A stretch of DNA of 64,000 nt from contig CAIQIR010000059.1 in NCBI GenBank assembly GCA_903871875.1, positions 1 to 64,000 on the forward strand. Reading direction: 5' to 3'. Position 1 is the first letter of the stretch. The number at the start of each line of letters is the position of its first letter. The notes beneath the pieces were generated by a model. That model searched no databases. It saw only the letters and a list, made by a program, of their open reading frames with translations, and was not told where the DNA came from. Source of the DNA: an uncultured Schlesneria sp. (lineage in GTDB: Bacteria; Planctomycetota; Planctomycetia; Planctomycetales; Planctomycetaceae). Positions 18,990 to 27,385 of this stretch are shown here, piece after piece. The position numbers were made by a program, and so were the translations under genes.

Positions 18990-21900
18990 CTACGATTCGA
19001 TTTGTGCGAATCCGAGATGTTCGCGCCAACCGCGATACCAGTCCACGGATGACGGAGCTTTGGGCAATTCCGTGATGCTGGGTTCGTAAACATGAAACTC
19101 GTCTTCACGGTAGACGAGGATTTTATTGGAATTGGCATCGAGCAGCGCTAATTGCACCCAACCATTCTTGATGATATTGCGCACAGGTTCACTTCGTGAC
19201 ATGATCTGTCGAATGCCATCCGGCGTTGTTTCGATCACCATTAATAATCGTACCGGTTCATGAATCTCGACCCCCTGCCAAGGCAGTCCAGGACGCAGGT
19301 CGCTGGCCGCACCGTCCATGACACCCATCAGCGACGTGATATTGTGCGGCAACTTCGTTCCGCATCCCCAACCGGGTGAATCGATATACGAAAAGAAGTA
19401 TTGCAGATTGATTCCGGAACAGACAGGGATGACAGCACCCAAGATTCGGGCAAGGATCGTGCATTGGTCGTCGTCACTTTCGGGATCGTACGAATGCATG
19501 AAGCAGCGTCGATCCAGATAGAGCCCACGTGTTCGTGCTCGTCGTCCCACGAAACAGATGGCGTTCGAGGCATTGCCGAATTCGGGGCGTGTTTGCGCGA
19601 GGTCTTCCGAGCGACCTTCCACATGTCGTCTGGCCGCGGCGAACGAAAGATCCAGCGGTGCCGACTGAAACCGTCGGCATCGTTCGTGAGCGTTGCGTTC
19701 ACAGGCTTCGTCCAGCTTCTCCCGGGCGAATTCGAAATCGGCGCGATGTGTTTCGGGCAAGCGATCCAGATCATAGAATGTCAGCGAATCGTTGCAGGTA
19801 TTGTGCAGGCCGCCGATGAAATGCACATCATTGGGAATGCTGAGCCCCCGGGACGCCACGATTTCTCGCACGCGGGCATCATTCAGAATGGCGGCCAGCG
19901 CACGGGCGTTGGGTGCGCCTGCACTGCCCGAGCAAGCGCCGCAGTCGTAGCAGGATTTATGTGGGTTGTTCAGGCAGAACGAACCGTGGCCAAAGAACAT
20001 CACGATTCGGGCGAAACCGCTGGTCAGACCGATGTCTCGTAACAGTCGTTCACCCATGGTCGCCATTTCCGCGACGCTAAATCCGATCCCATCCCCGGTG
20101 GCACCCGGTGCTTCCGCCGTCCGCTCTAACCGTAACCGTGTGACTTGCGGCGGTTGGACAAATCGACTGGCCCGTCGGCGAATACGCGAAGTCAATCGTG
20201 GGAACAACACGCGCGCCACCAGCGGGACTGACGCCAGGACGCCCAGGCTGGCCGTCAACAGCGCACCACCGGTAATACTGCGGCTACGAACATGCACGCT
20301 ATGCGAAGCGGTTCCCAGGACGCGTCGCGTCTTGGCTCGTCGCAGATGTTCGGCTTCCAGGGCTGCGTCGACTTCCTCGGTAATCCAATGCTGCGGGAGA
20401 ATGACGATCGGACAGAGGGCCGCATAGTGGGCGTCGGCGACACCTTTGTAGTACATCGGCACGCTAAAAAAGCCGGCGGCACCGAATGTCTCGGCTTCCG
20501 GGCAAACTTCTTCCAGATGGCGACGGAAAGATTCCTCTCGTGTGTCGATGCAATACACCGATTGAAATCGTGGCGGTGCCGTCGGGCGAGGCGCCTCCTT
20601 GCAGTGGACAGAGACCGCATCCAGGGTCTGAGCTCGAAGATGTCGTTCGAACGCCTGATGGAAGATTCGGCGGCGCTCCATACTGGTGAACGATTCGATT
20701 TCATGAATCAATTCGGACCAGTCGCTCGGCCGCAGTCGATCCAACATGGCGGGCGACCAACCCAGGACTTGTGCCAACTGGAAGATCTGGAATGCACGTT
20801 GTTCAACACTCGAATGAGAATCTTTCGGCAGAGTTGAACCCGCCACCTGGCGCATTTCGCTGAGGGGTCCCGTAAAGCCCAGCAGCTCGCTGGCGGCATG
20901 GCTCAGGGCAAGTCGCTCCAGGATCAACCGAACCGCCAGAAACTCCAGCAGACTTCCGGATGTGGCCGACAGAGCCTGGCGATCAGGGCGAACTTCCAAT
21001 TGCCAAATCAGGCCGGCCCAGCCGCGCAGTGCCAACAAGCTGGCGGTGATGAAGTCGTTCCATTCGTTCCGGGGCACACCCAACATTTGCAGCGATTCGG
21101 CCAACGAATCGGTCGCGGTCAGCTGTGCCTGTTCGATTCTCGAAAGTTCTGCCGATAAGGGATAGATCCACTCGTCGGGGGGGCCGTGCGGTTCGCGGTA
21201 GATTGCCAGAAACGATTTGAAGATGCCGTCATCACGATGCGGCAGGGACCAATTGGCAAATCCTTGATCGGCGAACGCTGCACAGAACCGGATCAGGATC
21301 GGATGCACCAGGCTGTCGGTATCGAATTCTGCGGCTTCGTGGAGCACATCGCGATGGCGAATGAGTTTCGGTCGTGGCTCGATCGAAGGAGCCACTCCGA
21401 AAATTCCGTTGCGACTGATCCGCCAGAGTGCCTGTAACGAAAACGCTTCCCAAGTGGCGGGGCTCCAGCGTTCGATAGATGATTTCCCGAAACGCTCGAT
21501 CAATTCGACCAGCGGCAACGGGTGATCGCTGGGTGAACTGTTTGTGCCATTGGGCACCAGTTTCATTCGCAGGTCGCGCATTACCCAGCGTTTGGTCTCG
21601 ATCAGAAATCGATCATGCACGGCCGTCGGGGCCTCCGCACGCAGTTTGGTCAACGCGTCGGTTTCCGCAACGAACCATTGTAATTCTTCGGTCGGTCCTG
21701 TTCGCAGCGGGTATTGCAACATGGCCAGACGCAATTGATGCCGCGTCACCACCGAACCAATGACGACATCGGCGTCCTCTTTCAAATCGCGCCGCAGGGC
21801 CAAGGCGAGATCGTCGAGATGAATTCGATCTTGGGCCAATTTATCGCGGAAGATGTCTTCCGTCAGATAGGGCTGGCACCCGAACAACTGGGCTCCCCTT

Positions 21901-22115
21901 TGAACACCTTCGTCAAACGGGGTATCCTCAAGGGCCTGAAGCGTGTTTAAGAAGACGAATGCGGTAATGGGCCCTTGTGAGGGAAGCAGTGCCGCAGCCC
22001 GTTCAACAAGGCGTTTGAGTTCGGCTGCGGTATCGGCATCGGTCCGGCCGGTCGCGGAAGAGTCTGGCTGGGTGATGGAATCTTGCACGAGAACCGCTTT
22101 GCTCCTTCGTCCCAC
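18990..22115 (-). CDS. dabA: DabA-type inorganic carbon pump subunit (DUF2309), module 2
   Basis: 1041 aa from a GTG at 22115, paralogue of the 3990-7064 product along its whole length. Zinc-site residues are Cys522 and Asp524 (YCIDTREE), His710 (FGHGSF) and Cys725 (DCGAC); the spacing between the two parts (188) is the same as in module 1. The N-terminus is about 31 residues longer. No Shine-Dalgarno precedes the GTG at 22115. A GTG at 22088, 13 nt after an AAGGAG inside the frame, is a plausible alternative start. First gene of the module 2 operon, divergent from an OmpR-type regulator gene. Confidence 0.9.
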   Translation of the reverse strand: MGRRSKAVLVQDSITQPDSSATGRTDADTAAELKRLVERAAALLPSQGPITAFVFLNTLQALEDTPFDEGVQRGAQLFGCQPYLTEDIFRDKLAQDRIHLDDLALALRRDLKEDADVVIGSVVTRHQLRLAMLQYPLRTGPTEELQWFVAETDALTKLRAEAPTAVHDRFLIETKRWVMRDLRMKLVPNGTNSSPSDHPLPLVELIERFGKSSIERWSPATWEAFSLQALWRISRNGIFGVAPSIEPRPKLIRHRDVLHEAAEFDTDSLVHPILIRFCAAFADQGFANWSLPHRDDGIFKSFLAIYREPHGPPDEWIYPLSAELSRIEQAQLTATDSLAESLQMLGVPRNEWNDFITASLLALRGWAGLIWQLEVRPDRQALSATSGSLLEFLAVRLILERLALSHAASELLGFTGPLSEMRQVAGSTLPKDSHSSVEQRAFQIFQLAQVLGWSPAMLDRLRPSDWSELIHEIESFTSMERRRIFHQAFERHLRAQTLDAVSVHCKEAPRPTAPPRFQSVYCIDTREESFRRHLEEVCPEAETFGAAGFFSVPMYYKGVADAHYAALCPIVILPQHWITEEVDAALEAEHLRRAKTRRVLGTASHSVHVRSRSITGGALLTASLGVLASVPLVARVLFPRLTSRIRRRASRFVQPPQVTRLRLERTAEAPGATGDGIGFSVAEMATMGERLLRDIGLTSGFARIVMFFGHGSFCLNNPHKSCYDCGACSGSAGAPNARALAAILNDARVREIVASRGLSIPNDVHFIGGLHNTCNDSLTFYDLDRLPETHRADFEFAREKLDEACERNAHERCRRFQSAPLDLSFAAARRHVEGRSEDLAQTRPEFGNASNAICFVGRRARTRGLYLDRRCFMHSYDPESDDDQCTILARILGAVIPVCSGINLQYFFSYIDSPGWGCGTKLPHNITSLMGVMDGAASDLRPGLPWQGVEIHEPVRLLMVIETTPDGIRQIMSRSEPVRNIIKNGWVQLALLDANSNKILVYREDEFHVYEPSITELPKAPSSVDWYRGWREHLGFAQIES

Positions 22116-22305
22116 AATTGAAAGGCTAAAGATCAGCTACTATAGGCCACGGTGAAATCCGGGAGAAGGACTGATAGACTTACAACCCTGTCAGGTGTCA
22201 CCTTGGCAGTGTTCGACGAAGCCAAATTCTGCTGATATTAGAGATTGTGGAGCAGCGGGATCATAACGGGCTCGAAATCGAGCTCGATCATGCAGGAGTC
22301 AGAAC
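22116..22305. promoter_or_regulatory. Divergent control region of Dab module 2 and the OmpR-like regulator
   Basis: 190 bp between divergent start codons. It contains the perfect palindrome AGGTG-T-CACCT (22193-22203) and the perfect palindrome ATCGAGCTCGAT (22277-22288), the latter just upstream of the AGGAG ribosome site (22293-22297) of the regulator gene. These are candidate operators. No properly spaced sigma54 element is found on the dabA side, unlike module 1. Confidence 0.45.
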
Positions 22306-22998
22306 ATGCGAGTGTTGGTCATCGAAGACGACCAGGCGATCGGCAAGGCTCTCGTTAAAGGCTTTACCGAAGCGGGCTATCAATGTGACTGGGTCCACGA
22401 TGGTGAAGCCGGTGCCACGTCCGCTCAATCGCAGCAGGCCGACGCCATCGTCCTCGACCAGATGCTACCGAAAATGAGCGGTCTGGAATTGCTCCGCGTG
22501 ATTCGGGCCGCAGGGGTCATGACCCCTGTGATCCTACTGACGGCAATGGGGTCGGTGCAGGATCGGATTACGGGCTTAAATGCCGGCGCGGATGACTATA
22601 TCCCGAAACCGTTCGATTTTGCGGAGCTTTTGGCCCGTTTAAATGCGGTTGTCCGAAGAACGAGCGTTCGGCCGACTCCCGTTCTGACCGTCAATGATCT
22701 GAATCTGGACCTGTCCACCCGGCGTGTTTCTCGTGGCGGTCGGGATGTCGATCTGACGCCGATCGAATTCAGCCTGCTCGAACTGTTGATGAGATTTGCC
22801 GGTCAGGTCGTGACTCGTAAGATGCTGTGTGAACATGTTTGGGGCTTCAACTGGGACGGGACGACGAACGTCATCGAGGTTCACGTCAACCGTTTACGTG
22901 GAAAACTTGACCAGGGTCGACAAGATTCCATCATCAAGACGATTCGCGGTCGCGGTTACTCGGTCGCGGCGGACGAAAACGTCCCTTCGGAAAAATGA
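22306..22998 (+). CDS. OmpR/PhoB-family response regulator, module 2
   Basis: 230 aa. The receiver has an acidic pocket (EDD at residues 7-9), phospho-acceptor Asp51 (AIVLDQMLP), a conserved Thr (LLTAM) and Lys (PKPF). The C-terminal winged helix (VDLTPIEFSLLELL to TIRGRGYSV) is of the OmpR type. AGGAG precedes the ATG. It is divergent from the Dab module 2 operon and 59 nt upstream of a sensor kinase gene, so it is the likely regulator of module 2 and of itself. Confidence 0.92.
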   Translation: MRVLVIEDDQAIGKALVKGFTEAGYQCDWVHDGEAGATSAQSQQADAIVLDQMLPKMSGLELLRVIRAAGVMTPVILLTAMGSVQDRITGLNAGADDYIPKPFDFAELLARLNAVVRRTSVRPTPVLTVNDLNLDLSTRRVSRGGRDVDLTPIEFSLLELLMRFAGQVVTRKMLCEHVWGFNWDGTTNVIEVHVNRLRGKLDQGRQDSIIKTIRGRGYSVAADENVPSEK

Positions 22999-23057
22999 AG
23001 CCGCCCTCCGCGATAGCGGGAACGCTTCAATGATCCTTCGTCCGTCAGAGACTTAAC

Positions 23058-24482
23058 GTGATTTCCAATTGGCAGCGGTTCATCGATTTCACCCGGTCTC
23101 TTCGGTTCCGCCTGACGGTTTGGAATACGCTGGTGGTGCTCGTCACCGTGGTCATTGCGCTGATCTCGGTGCGCGAGGGACTGCGATATTATTTGCTCGT
23201 CGAAACCGATGCGATTCTGGATGACGAAGTCAAAGAGATTCTGCTGACGTTCGAGAAGCTGTATCCTGACCGTGATCAGGTGCTGGCGTCGTTAAGACGA
23301 AAAGACGAGGCGCATCTTGACCGTGATTGGCATATTCGCTGGCTGGACGAAGATGGCAGGACGACGATTTGGGCCAGCGAGTTGGCTCCCAAGCATCCGT
23401 TGACCGTGAAGCTGGGCGAGCATAACGGGCACAGCATTTGGGCTTCGGAGACGCATCGTTCGATCGAGCGAGAGATCAATAGTCCCAACATTCCACATTA
23501 CAAAATTCGCGTCGGCACGTTGATGAAGTTCATCGACGAAGACGTCGATCGCCTGACGCGCATTCTGGCGCCGGTAGGACTGGCGATTCTCTTGCTGGCT
23601 CCGCTCGGCGGTCTGCTATTGGCAGAACGAGCCATTGAACCGCTGCAGCGGTTGATCAGAACGACTGAACGGCTGCGGGCCAGCCATCTCGATGAACGGC
23701 TTGAGTTGCGGGGAGTTGGCGATGAACTCGATCAATTGGCCGGCAAGATCAATACGTTTCTCGACGAGATCGCCGATCATCTGCGCAAGAATCGCGACTT
23801 CGTGGCCAACGCGGCCCACGATTTGAGATCGCCGCTGGCCGCCATTCAAAGTTCGGTCGAAGTGACGGTGGAGAAACCTCGTTCCGTCGAGGAATACGAA
23901 GATCTGCTGTTCCAGATCAATGACGAAGTTCATCACCTCGGTCAGTTAGTGAATCAATTGTTGCAGCTGGCTGAAAGCGAATCGACAGCGGCCGAGATTC
24001 CAATGCAGCCGGTTCCGTTGCGCGAAGTGATCACTCGCACGATCGAAATGTTTGAACCTGTGGCGGAAGAACGCGGCGTACAACTGAAGTTTGAGCCGTC
24101 TGACGATATTGTCGTCTTGGGCACGCCCGGTCAATTGCGGCAGGTGCTGACAAATCTGGTCGATAACGCCATCAAATTCTCGTTGACGGGCAGCAGCGTC
24201 ACCGTCGGGTTGACCTGGGATTCCAAACCGGGTTTCGGTTTGTTGACGGTGGCCGATACGGGAGTCGGAATTCCTCCCGAAGCGGTCGGACGCGTATTTG
24301 AACGCTTCTATCAAGTCGAAAGATCTCGACAGCGATTTGGCGAAAAACGCGGCAACGGTCTGGGATTGAGTATTTGCCAATCAATCGTTCATGCCCATCG
24401 CGGCACGATCGCCGTGGCCAGCCAGTTGGGCAAAGGAACGACCTTTACAATCTCGTTGCCGCTGGCCAACCCTACGACATAA
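23058..24482 (+). CDS. Membrane sensor histidine kinase, partner of the OmpR-like regulator
   Basis: 474 aa from a GTG. TM1 is at about residues 20-42, then a periplasmic domain of about 125 residues, TM2 near 170-192, HAMP, HisKA with His254 (NAAHDLRSPL), and HATPase (LTNLVDNAIKFS, VADTGVGIP, GNGLGLSI). The architecture is that of OmpR-partner kinases (QseC/CusS-like). A 259-bp spacer to the next start has no clear terminator. The signal is unknown. Confidence 0.9.
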   Translation: MISNWQRFIDFTRSLRFRLTVWNTLVVLVTVVIALISVREGLRYYLLVETDAILDDEVKEILLTFEKLYPDRDQVLASLRRKDEAHLDRDWHIRWLDEDGRTTIWASELAPKHPLTVKLGEHNGHSIWASETHRSIEREINSPNIPHYKIRVGTLMKFIDEDVDRLTRILAPVGLAILLLAPLGGLLLAERAIEPLQRLIRTTERLRASHLDERLELRGVGDELDQLAGKINTFLDEIADHLRKNRDFVANAAHDLRSPLAAIQSSVEVTVEKPRSVEEYEDLLFQINDEVHHLGQLVNQLLQLAESESTAAEIPMQPVPLREVITRTIEMFEPVAEERGVQLKFEPSDDIVVLGTPGQLRQVLTNLVDNAIKFSLTGSSVTVGLTWDSKPGFGLLTVADTGVGIPPEAVGRVFERFYQVERSRQRFGEKRGNGLGLSICQSIVHAHRGTIAVASQLGKGTTFTISLPLANPTT

Positions 24483-24768
24483 GTCGTTGGAACCTGGCGT
24501 TGACGACTGTTGGAAAAGCGGTTGCAACTTGTCGATTCGTTCGATAACCCGCCCAGTTGGGTGGCTGGTGCGTTGGGCGAACCAACCGTCTTTGGGCATA
24601 CTTCGCGTGTGGTCGAACGGTTTTCCATCGTGCACCAAGGTGACTCAATGCGACAATAATCGTTGAACCAACCTGGCAAAACGGCCTTGTGACGTCGTTC
24701 TTGGACATCGTCTGGGATAAGATTCCGGTTTCAGATGCTGTGTGCTCGAATCAATAGAACGGACGACG

Positions 24769-25983
24769 ATGCGCTTCGCCGTGTTATGCGATGATCCCCT
24801 GGCCCGCCCGGTTGTTGAGGCATTGGGGGTCGAGGCCGGTGGAAGTCAACTGAATTACGCCGTCCGGATGACACCTCGTTCCCACGAACTTGTGGGTGCA
24901 CGGAATGCCCTCGCGTTGGTCAACCATTGGGAAGATCTGCTCGTCGCTAAAGAGTTGGATGTGGTGCTGTTCGGCGGTAGTGATCCGCTGATGCTGGAAG
25001 GAGCCAAGCAGCTGGCGACCGCCGGTATTTCCCTGCTGTTCGTGCCCCAAGCCGCGCAAGGTTCGACATTTGTTTATGAGCTAAGTTTGATTCGCGATGA
25101 CAACAATGTGCTGCTGTTCCCCTTACTGTGGCACCGATTCGATGCCGCCGTGATTGCGGTCAAGCGGGCATTGGAGGAAGGGCGATGGGGGCGAGTTCAG
25201 TTTTTGCAATTCCAGCGGACGCTCTCGCAGCCATCGACCAGTACGCCAGTGGGCCAGGCCGTCGTCGATGCCGAATTGCTGAATGACACCGATCTGCTGC
25301 GCTGGCTGATCGGAGACTATGACCAGGTGACGGCACTGCGAACCGCGGCGACGGAGGCGGGGGTGCTGTTGCAAAGCGTCGTCCTGGCGGGACGATCACT
25401 GCCCGAAGCCAACTGGTCGATTGCGCCGATCGACGGACCGGGGCAATCGCGATTGATCATCCGTGCCGAACAGTGCGTCGTCGAACTTCAACGCGACGAA
25501 TCATCACGCTGCTGGAACTGCCGGATCGATGGTCAGAGAATCGAAGGAGACGAATCGAGCACGGCCCGCAGTGCCCTGGAAGCCTTTGCTGCGAGTAATT
25601 CGCACGACCGGACCGGCGGAACGGCCCAGCGCGGAACGGTGAGCAGCGATTGGGGCGAATTGGTGAAATGTTTTGAAACGGTCGATGCCACTCATCGTTC
25701 GATCAGACGCCGACGGACGATCGAATTGCATTTCGAGCCGATGTCAGAACGAGCGATTTTCAAAACGCAAATGACGGCGATCGGTTGCGGCCTGTTGATG
25801 GCCACGCTGTTTTTGACGCTCTGTTTCCTGGGAATCGCCAGCGTACTGCCGCTTCCTCCGCAGGTGTTAGTGGGGCTTCGCATCCTGGTCTTTGCGCCGC
25901 TGGTTTTGTTCTTGCTGGCACAAATCCTTTTGCCGCTCACCCGGCCATCGTCGAACGACAAATCGCAATCGCCGCGAGGATAA
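24769..25983 (+). CDS. Gfo/Idh/MocA-like protein with C-terminal membrane anchor
   Basis: 404 aa from the ATG at 24769 (an in-frame GTG at 24742 is possible). The N-terminal half follows the NAD-dependent oxidoreductase plan (Rossmann-like start, ELDVVLFGGSDPLMLEGAKQLATAGISLLF), but the usual GxGxxG loop and the catalytic EKP motif are not recognisable (SLLFVPQAA occupies that place). Two hydrophobic segments lie near the C-terminus (about residues 337-360 and 366-388), so the protein is probably tethered to the membrane. It may have lost enzymatic activity. Confidence 0.6.
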   Translation: MRFAVLCDDPLARPVVEALGVEAGGSQLNYAVRMTPRSHELVGARNALALVNHWEDLLVAKELDVVLFGGSDPLMLEGAKQLATAGISLLFVPQAAQGSTFVYELSLIRDDNNVLLFPLLWHRFDAAVIAVKRALEEGRWGRVQFLQFQRTLSQPSTSTPVGQAVVDAELLNDTDLLRWLIGDYDQVTALRTAATEAGVLLQSVVLAGRSLPEANWSIAPIDGPGQSRLIIRAEQCVVELQRDESSRCWNCRIDGQRIEGDESSTARSALEAFAASNSHDRTGGTAQRGTVSSDWGELVKCFETVDATHRSIRRRRTIELHFEPMSERAIFKTQMTAIGCGLLMATLFLTLCFLGIASVLPLPPQVLVGLRILVFAPLVLFLLAQILLPLTRPSSNDKSQSPRG

Positions 25984-26066
25984 CGCGAGGTTTTCAGAAG
26001 CGGAGTTCTTTCCGAGAGAGACGATGTTATTTTGCAAGGGGCGAAGCCCGAATCCTGCCGATACCC

Positions 26067-26095
26067 AGCAGAAACCGGTCGCACCGGTTTCTGCT
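26067..26095 (+). terminator. Rho-independent terminator
   Basis: A perfect 13-bp stem (AGCAGAAACCGGT with its complement) around a 3-nt loop, followed by TTT. It terminates the Gfo/Idh-like gene, about 85 nt after its stop, and separates it from the convergent SMP-30-like gene. Confidence 0.85.
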
Positions 26096-26127
26096 TTTGC
26101 GTGGTTTGTTCGCTGGCTGCGAGAAAA

Positions 26128-26991
26128 TCATTCCGCGGTCGAAATTGGTAACGCCGTCAACGTTCCGGCTTTCATGTCGGGGACCAGCAGGAATCGACCG
26201 GTCGAATCGAGACAGCTATCGGCGGCTTGTTCAAATTTGTCCGTCAGCAAGACGGCCTTCTGACCGGACCGGGGAATCGTAAATACTTTGCCTGTCTTCC
26301 AGGAAGTGATGTACAGGCGGCCTTTCTTGTCCCAGGTCAAACCGTCGCCGCCGTCATAGCCTTCGTCGATCTTCTTTACGGATTTGTCCGCCAGAGTAAT
26401 TCGATATAGTGTTCCGCTGCCGAAGTCGACCAACAACAAATGTGCTGTACCGTCCAGCAGCAGGCCATTGGGAGCATTCAATTCGGGCAGTGATTTTGTA
26501 TCGACGACCACGTCGGCTTTGCCCGTCTTCACGTCGATGCGAAAGACGACACCGCCCGCACCTTTCAGGTCACCTGAATCGCTCACAAACAACGTGCCGC
26601 TTTCTGGTTCGACGGCAATGTCATTCAAGAATTGTGGCATCGTGGGAAACTGATTCGCGGCAGTGAACGTGGTGACCTTTCCTTGAGCATCCACTTTCAC
26701 GACGCGCGTTTTATCGGTGACGTAGAGCGAGCTCTGGAACGCCACGATCCCCTTGGGGTCGTCCAGCCCCGTTGCAAATGGTTTTGGCTGGCCATCGACA
26801 ATCACCAAGACGTTGCCATCGCCGTCCTTGCCGAATTCACCGATTTCGGTGACGTACGTTCGCCCGTCGCTACCCAGGCATACCGATTCCGGATTCTTCA
26901 TGCCTGAGGCGATTGGCTTGGGCAAGTCGGCCGCCAAACTTTGAAGCGACAAACAAACGAACAACGCAGGGGCAAGCAAAGACTTTTTCAT
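26128..26991 (-). CDS. Secreted SMP-30/gluconolactonase-like beta-propeller protein
   Basis: 287 aa. The signal peptide MKKSLLAPALFVCLSLQSLAA is followed by NHL/SMP-30 type repeats (GSDGRTYVTEIGEFG, VEPESGTLFVSDSG, LNAPNGLLLDG, GGDGLTWDKKGRLYITSW). The start is the ATG at 26991; the frame extends upstream but the signal peptide fixes the start. Six-bladed propellers of this family are lactonases or ligand binders, usually calcium dependent. No neighbour suggests a substrate. Its 5' region holds a tandem hairpin (27025-27064). Confidence 0.82.
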   Translation of the reverse strand: MKKSLLAPALFVCLSLQSLAADLPKPIASGMKNPESVCLGSDGRTYVTEIGEFGKDGDGNVLVIVDGQPKPFATGLDDPKGIVAFQSSLYVTDKTRVVKVDAQGKVTTFTAANQFPTMPQFLNDIAVEPESGTLFVSDSGDLKGAGGVVFRIDVKTGKADVVVDTKSLPELNAPNGLLLDGTAHLLLVDFGSGTLYRITLADKSVKKIDEGYDGGDGLTWDKKGRLYITSWKTGKVFTIPRSGQKAVLLTDKFEQAADSCLDSTGRFLLVPDMKAGTLTALPISTAE

Positions 26992-27024
26992 ACTGATTCC
27001 GAAAGAGGGCCAGACGGCGATCGT

Positions 27025-27064
27025 TGTCATCAATTGTCGATGACACACCTCACCGACAGAGGTG
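27025..27064 (-). promoter_or_regulatory. Two adjacent hairpins with complementary loops in the leader of the SMP-30-like gene
   Basis: On the plus strand, TGTCATC-(7 nt)-GATGACA at 27025-27045 is immediately followed by CACCTC-(7 nt)-GAGGTG at 27046-27064. Both stems are perfect. In the minus-strand RNA the loops are UGUCGGU and GACAAUU, which contain complementary UGUC and GACA. The element lies 34-73 nt upstream of the start codon. It could be a structured leader or tandem operators. Confidence 0.4.
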
Positions 27065-27385
27065 CCGGGCGATTCTAAAAAGACGACTTCTGACCGTCTA
27101 TCGTGTTGAACGGACGAATTCGTCTATTGCAGGTCGAGATTTCGGCTTGATGAACCGGATACTTCCGAGTGACGCAGTGTTCCCATCAAAGAACGATTTT
27201 GCGCCAGGGGCTAACGAAAGAGGACAACAGCCCGAGTTAACGGGCGGCTCGTCGCAATTTTCGGTCAACGCCTACACACCGATAACACTGTCCGCAAACA
27301 CTCTTTTACCGGTGCACTTTCGAGGCGTTTTTCGTGTGCGGGTGAATCGATCGGAACTGGTTCCCATCCGATTATTCATCGGCGA
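27065..27385. other. Intergenic, no gene recognised
   Basis: About 320 bp between the SMP-30-like leader and the end of the cytochrome/WD40 gene. It contains GGGGCTAACG and GAGTTAACGGGC, similar to each other and to short planctomycete intergenic motifs, but no convincing reading frame or terminator. Confidence 0.3.

Noticed and set aside
3990-22115. Carboxysome or RuBisCO-linked CO2-concentrating locus
   Set aside because: No shell protein, RuBisCO or carbonic anhydrase gene is present between or around the Dab modules.
22131-22150. Sigma54-like element before dabA of module 2 (minus strand)
   Set aside because: GG and GC are 11 nt apart instead of 12, and the surrounding bases fit poorly, so it should not function.
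22204-22219. TGGCAGTGTTCGACG on the plus strand as a sigma54 promoter for the OmpR-like gene
   Set aside because: The GC of the -12 element is missing at the required position.
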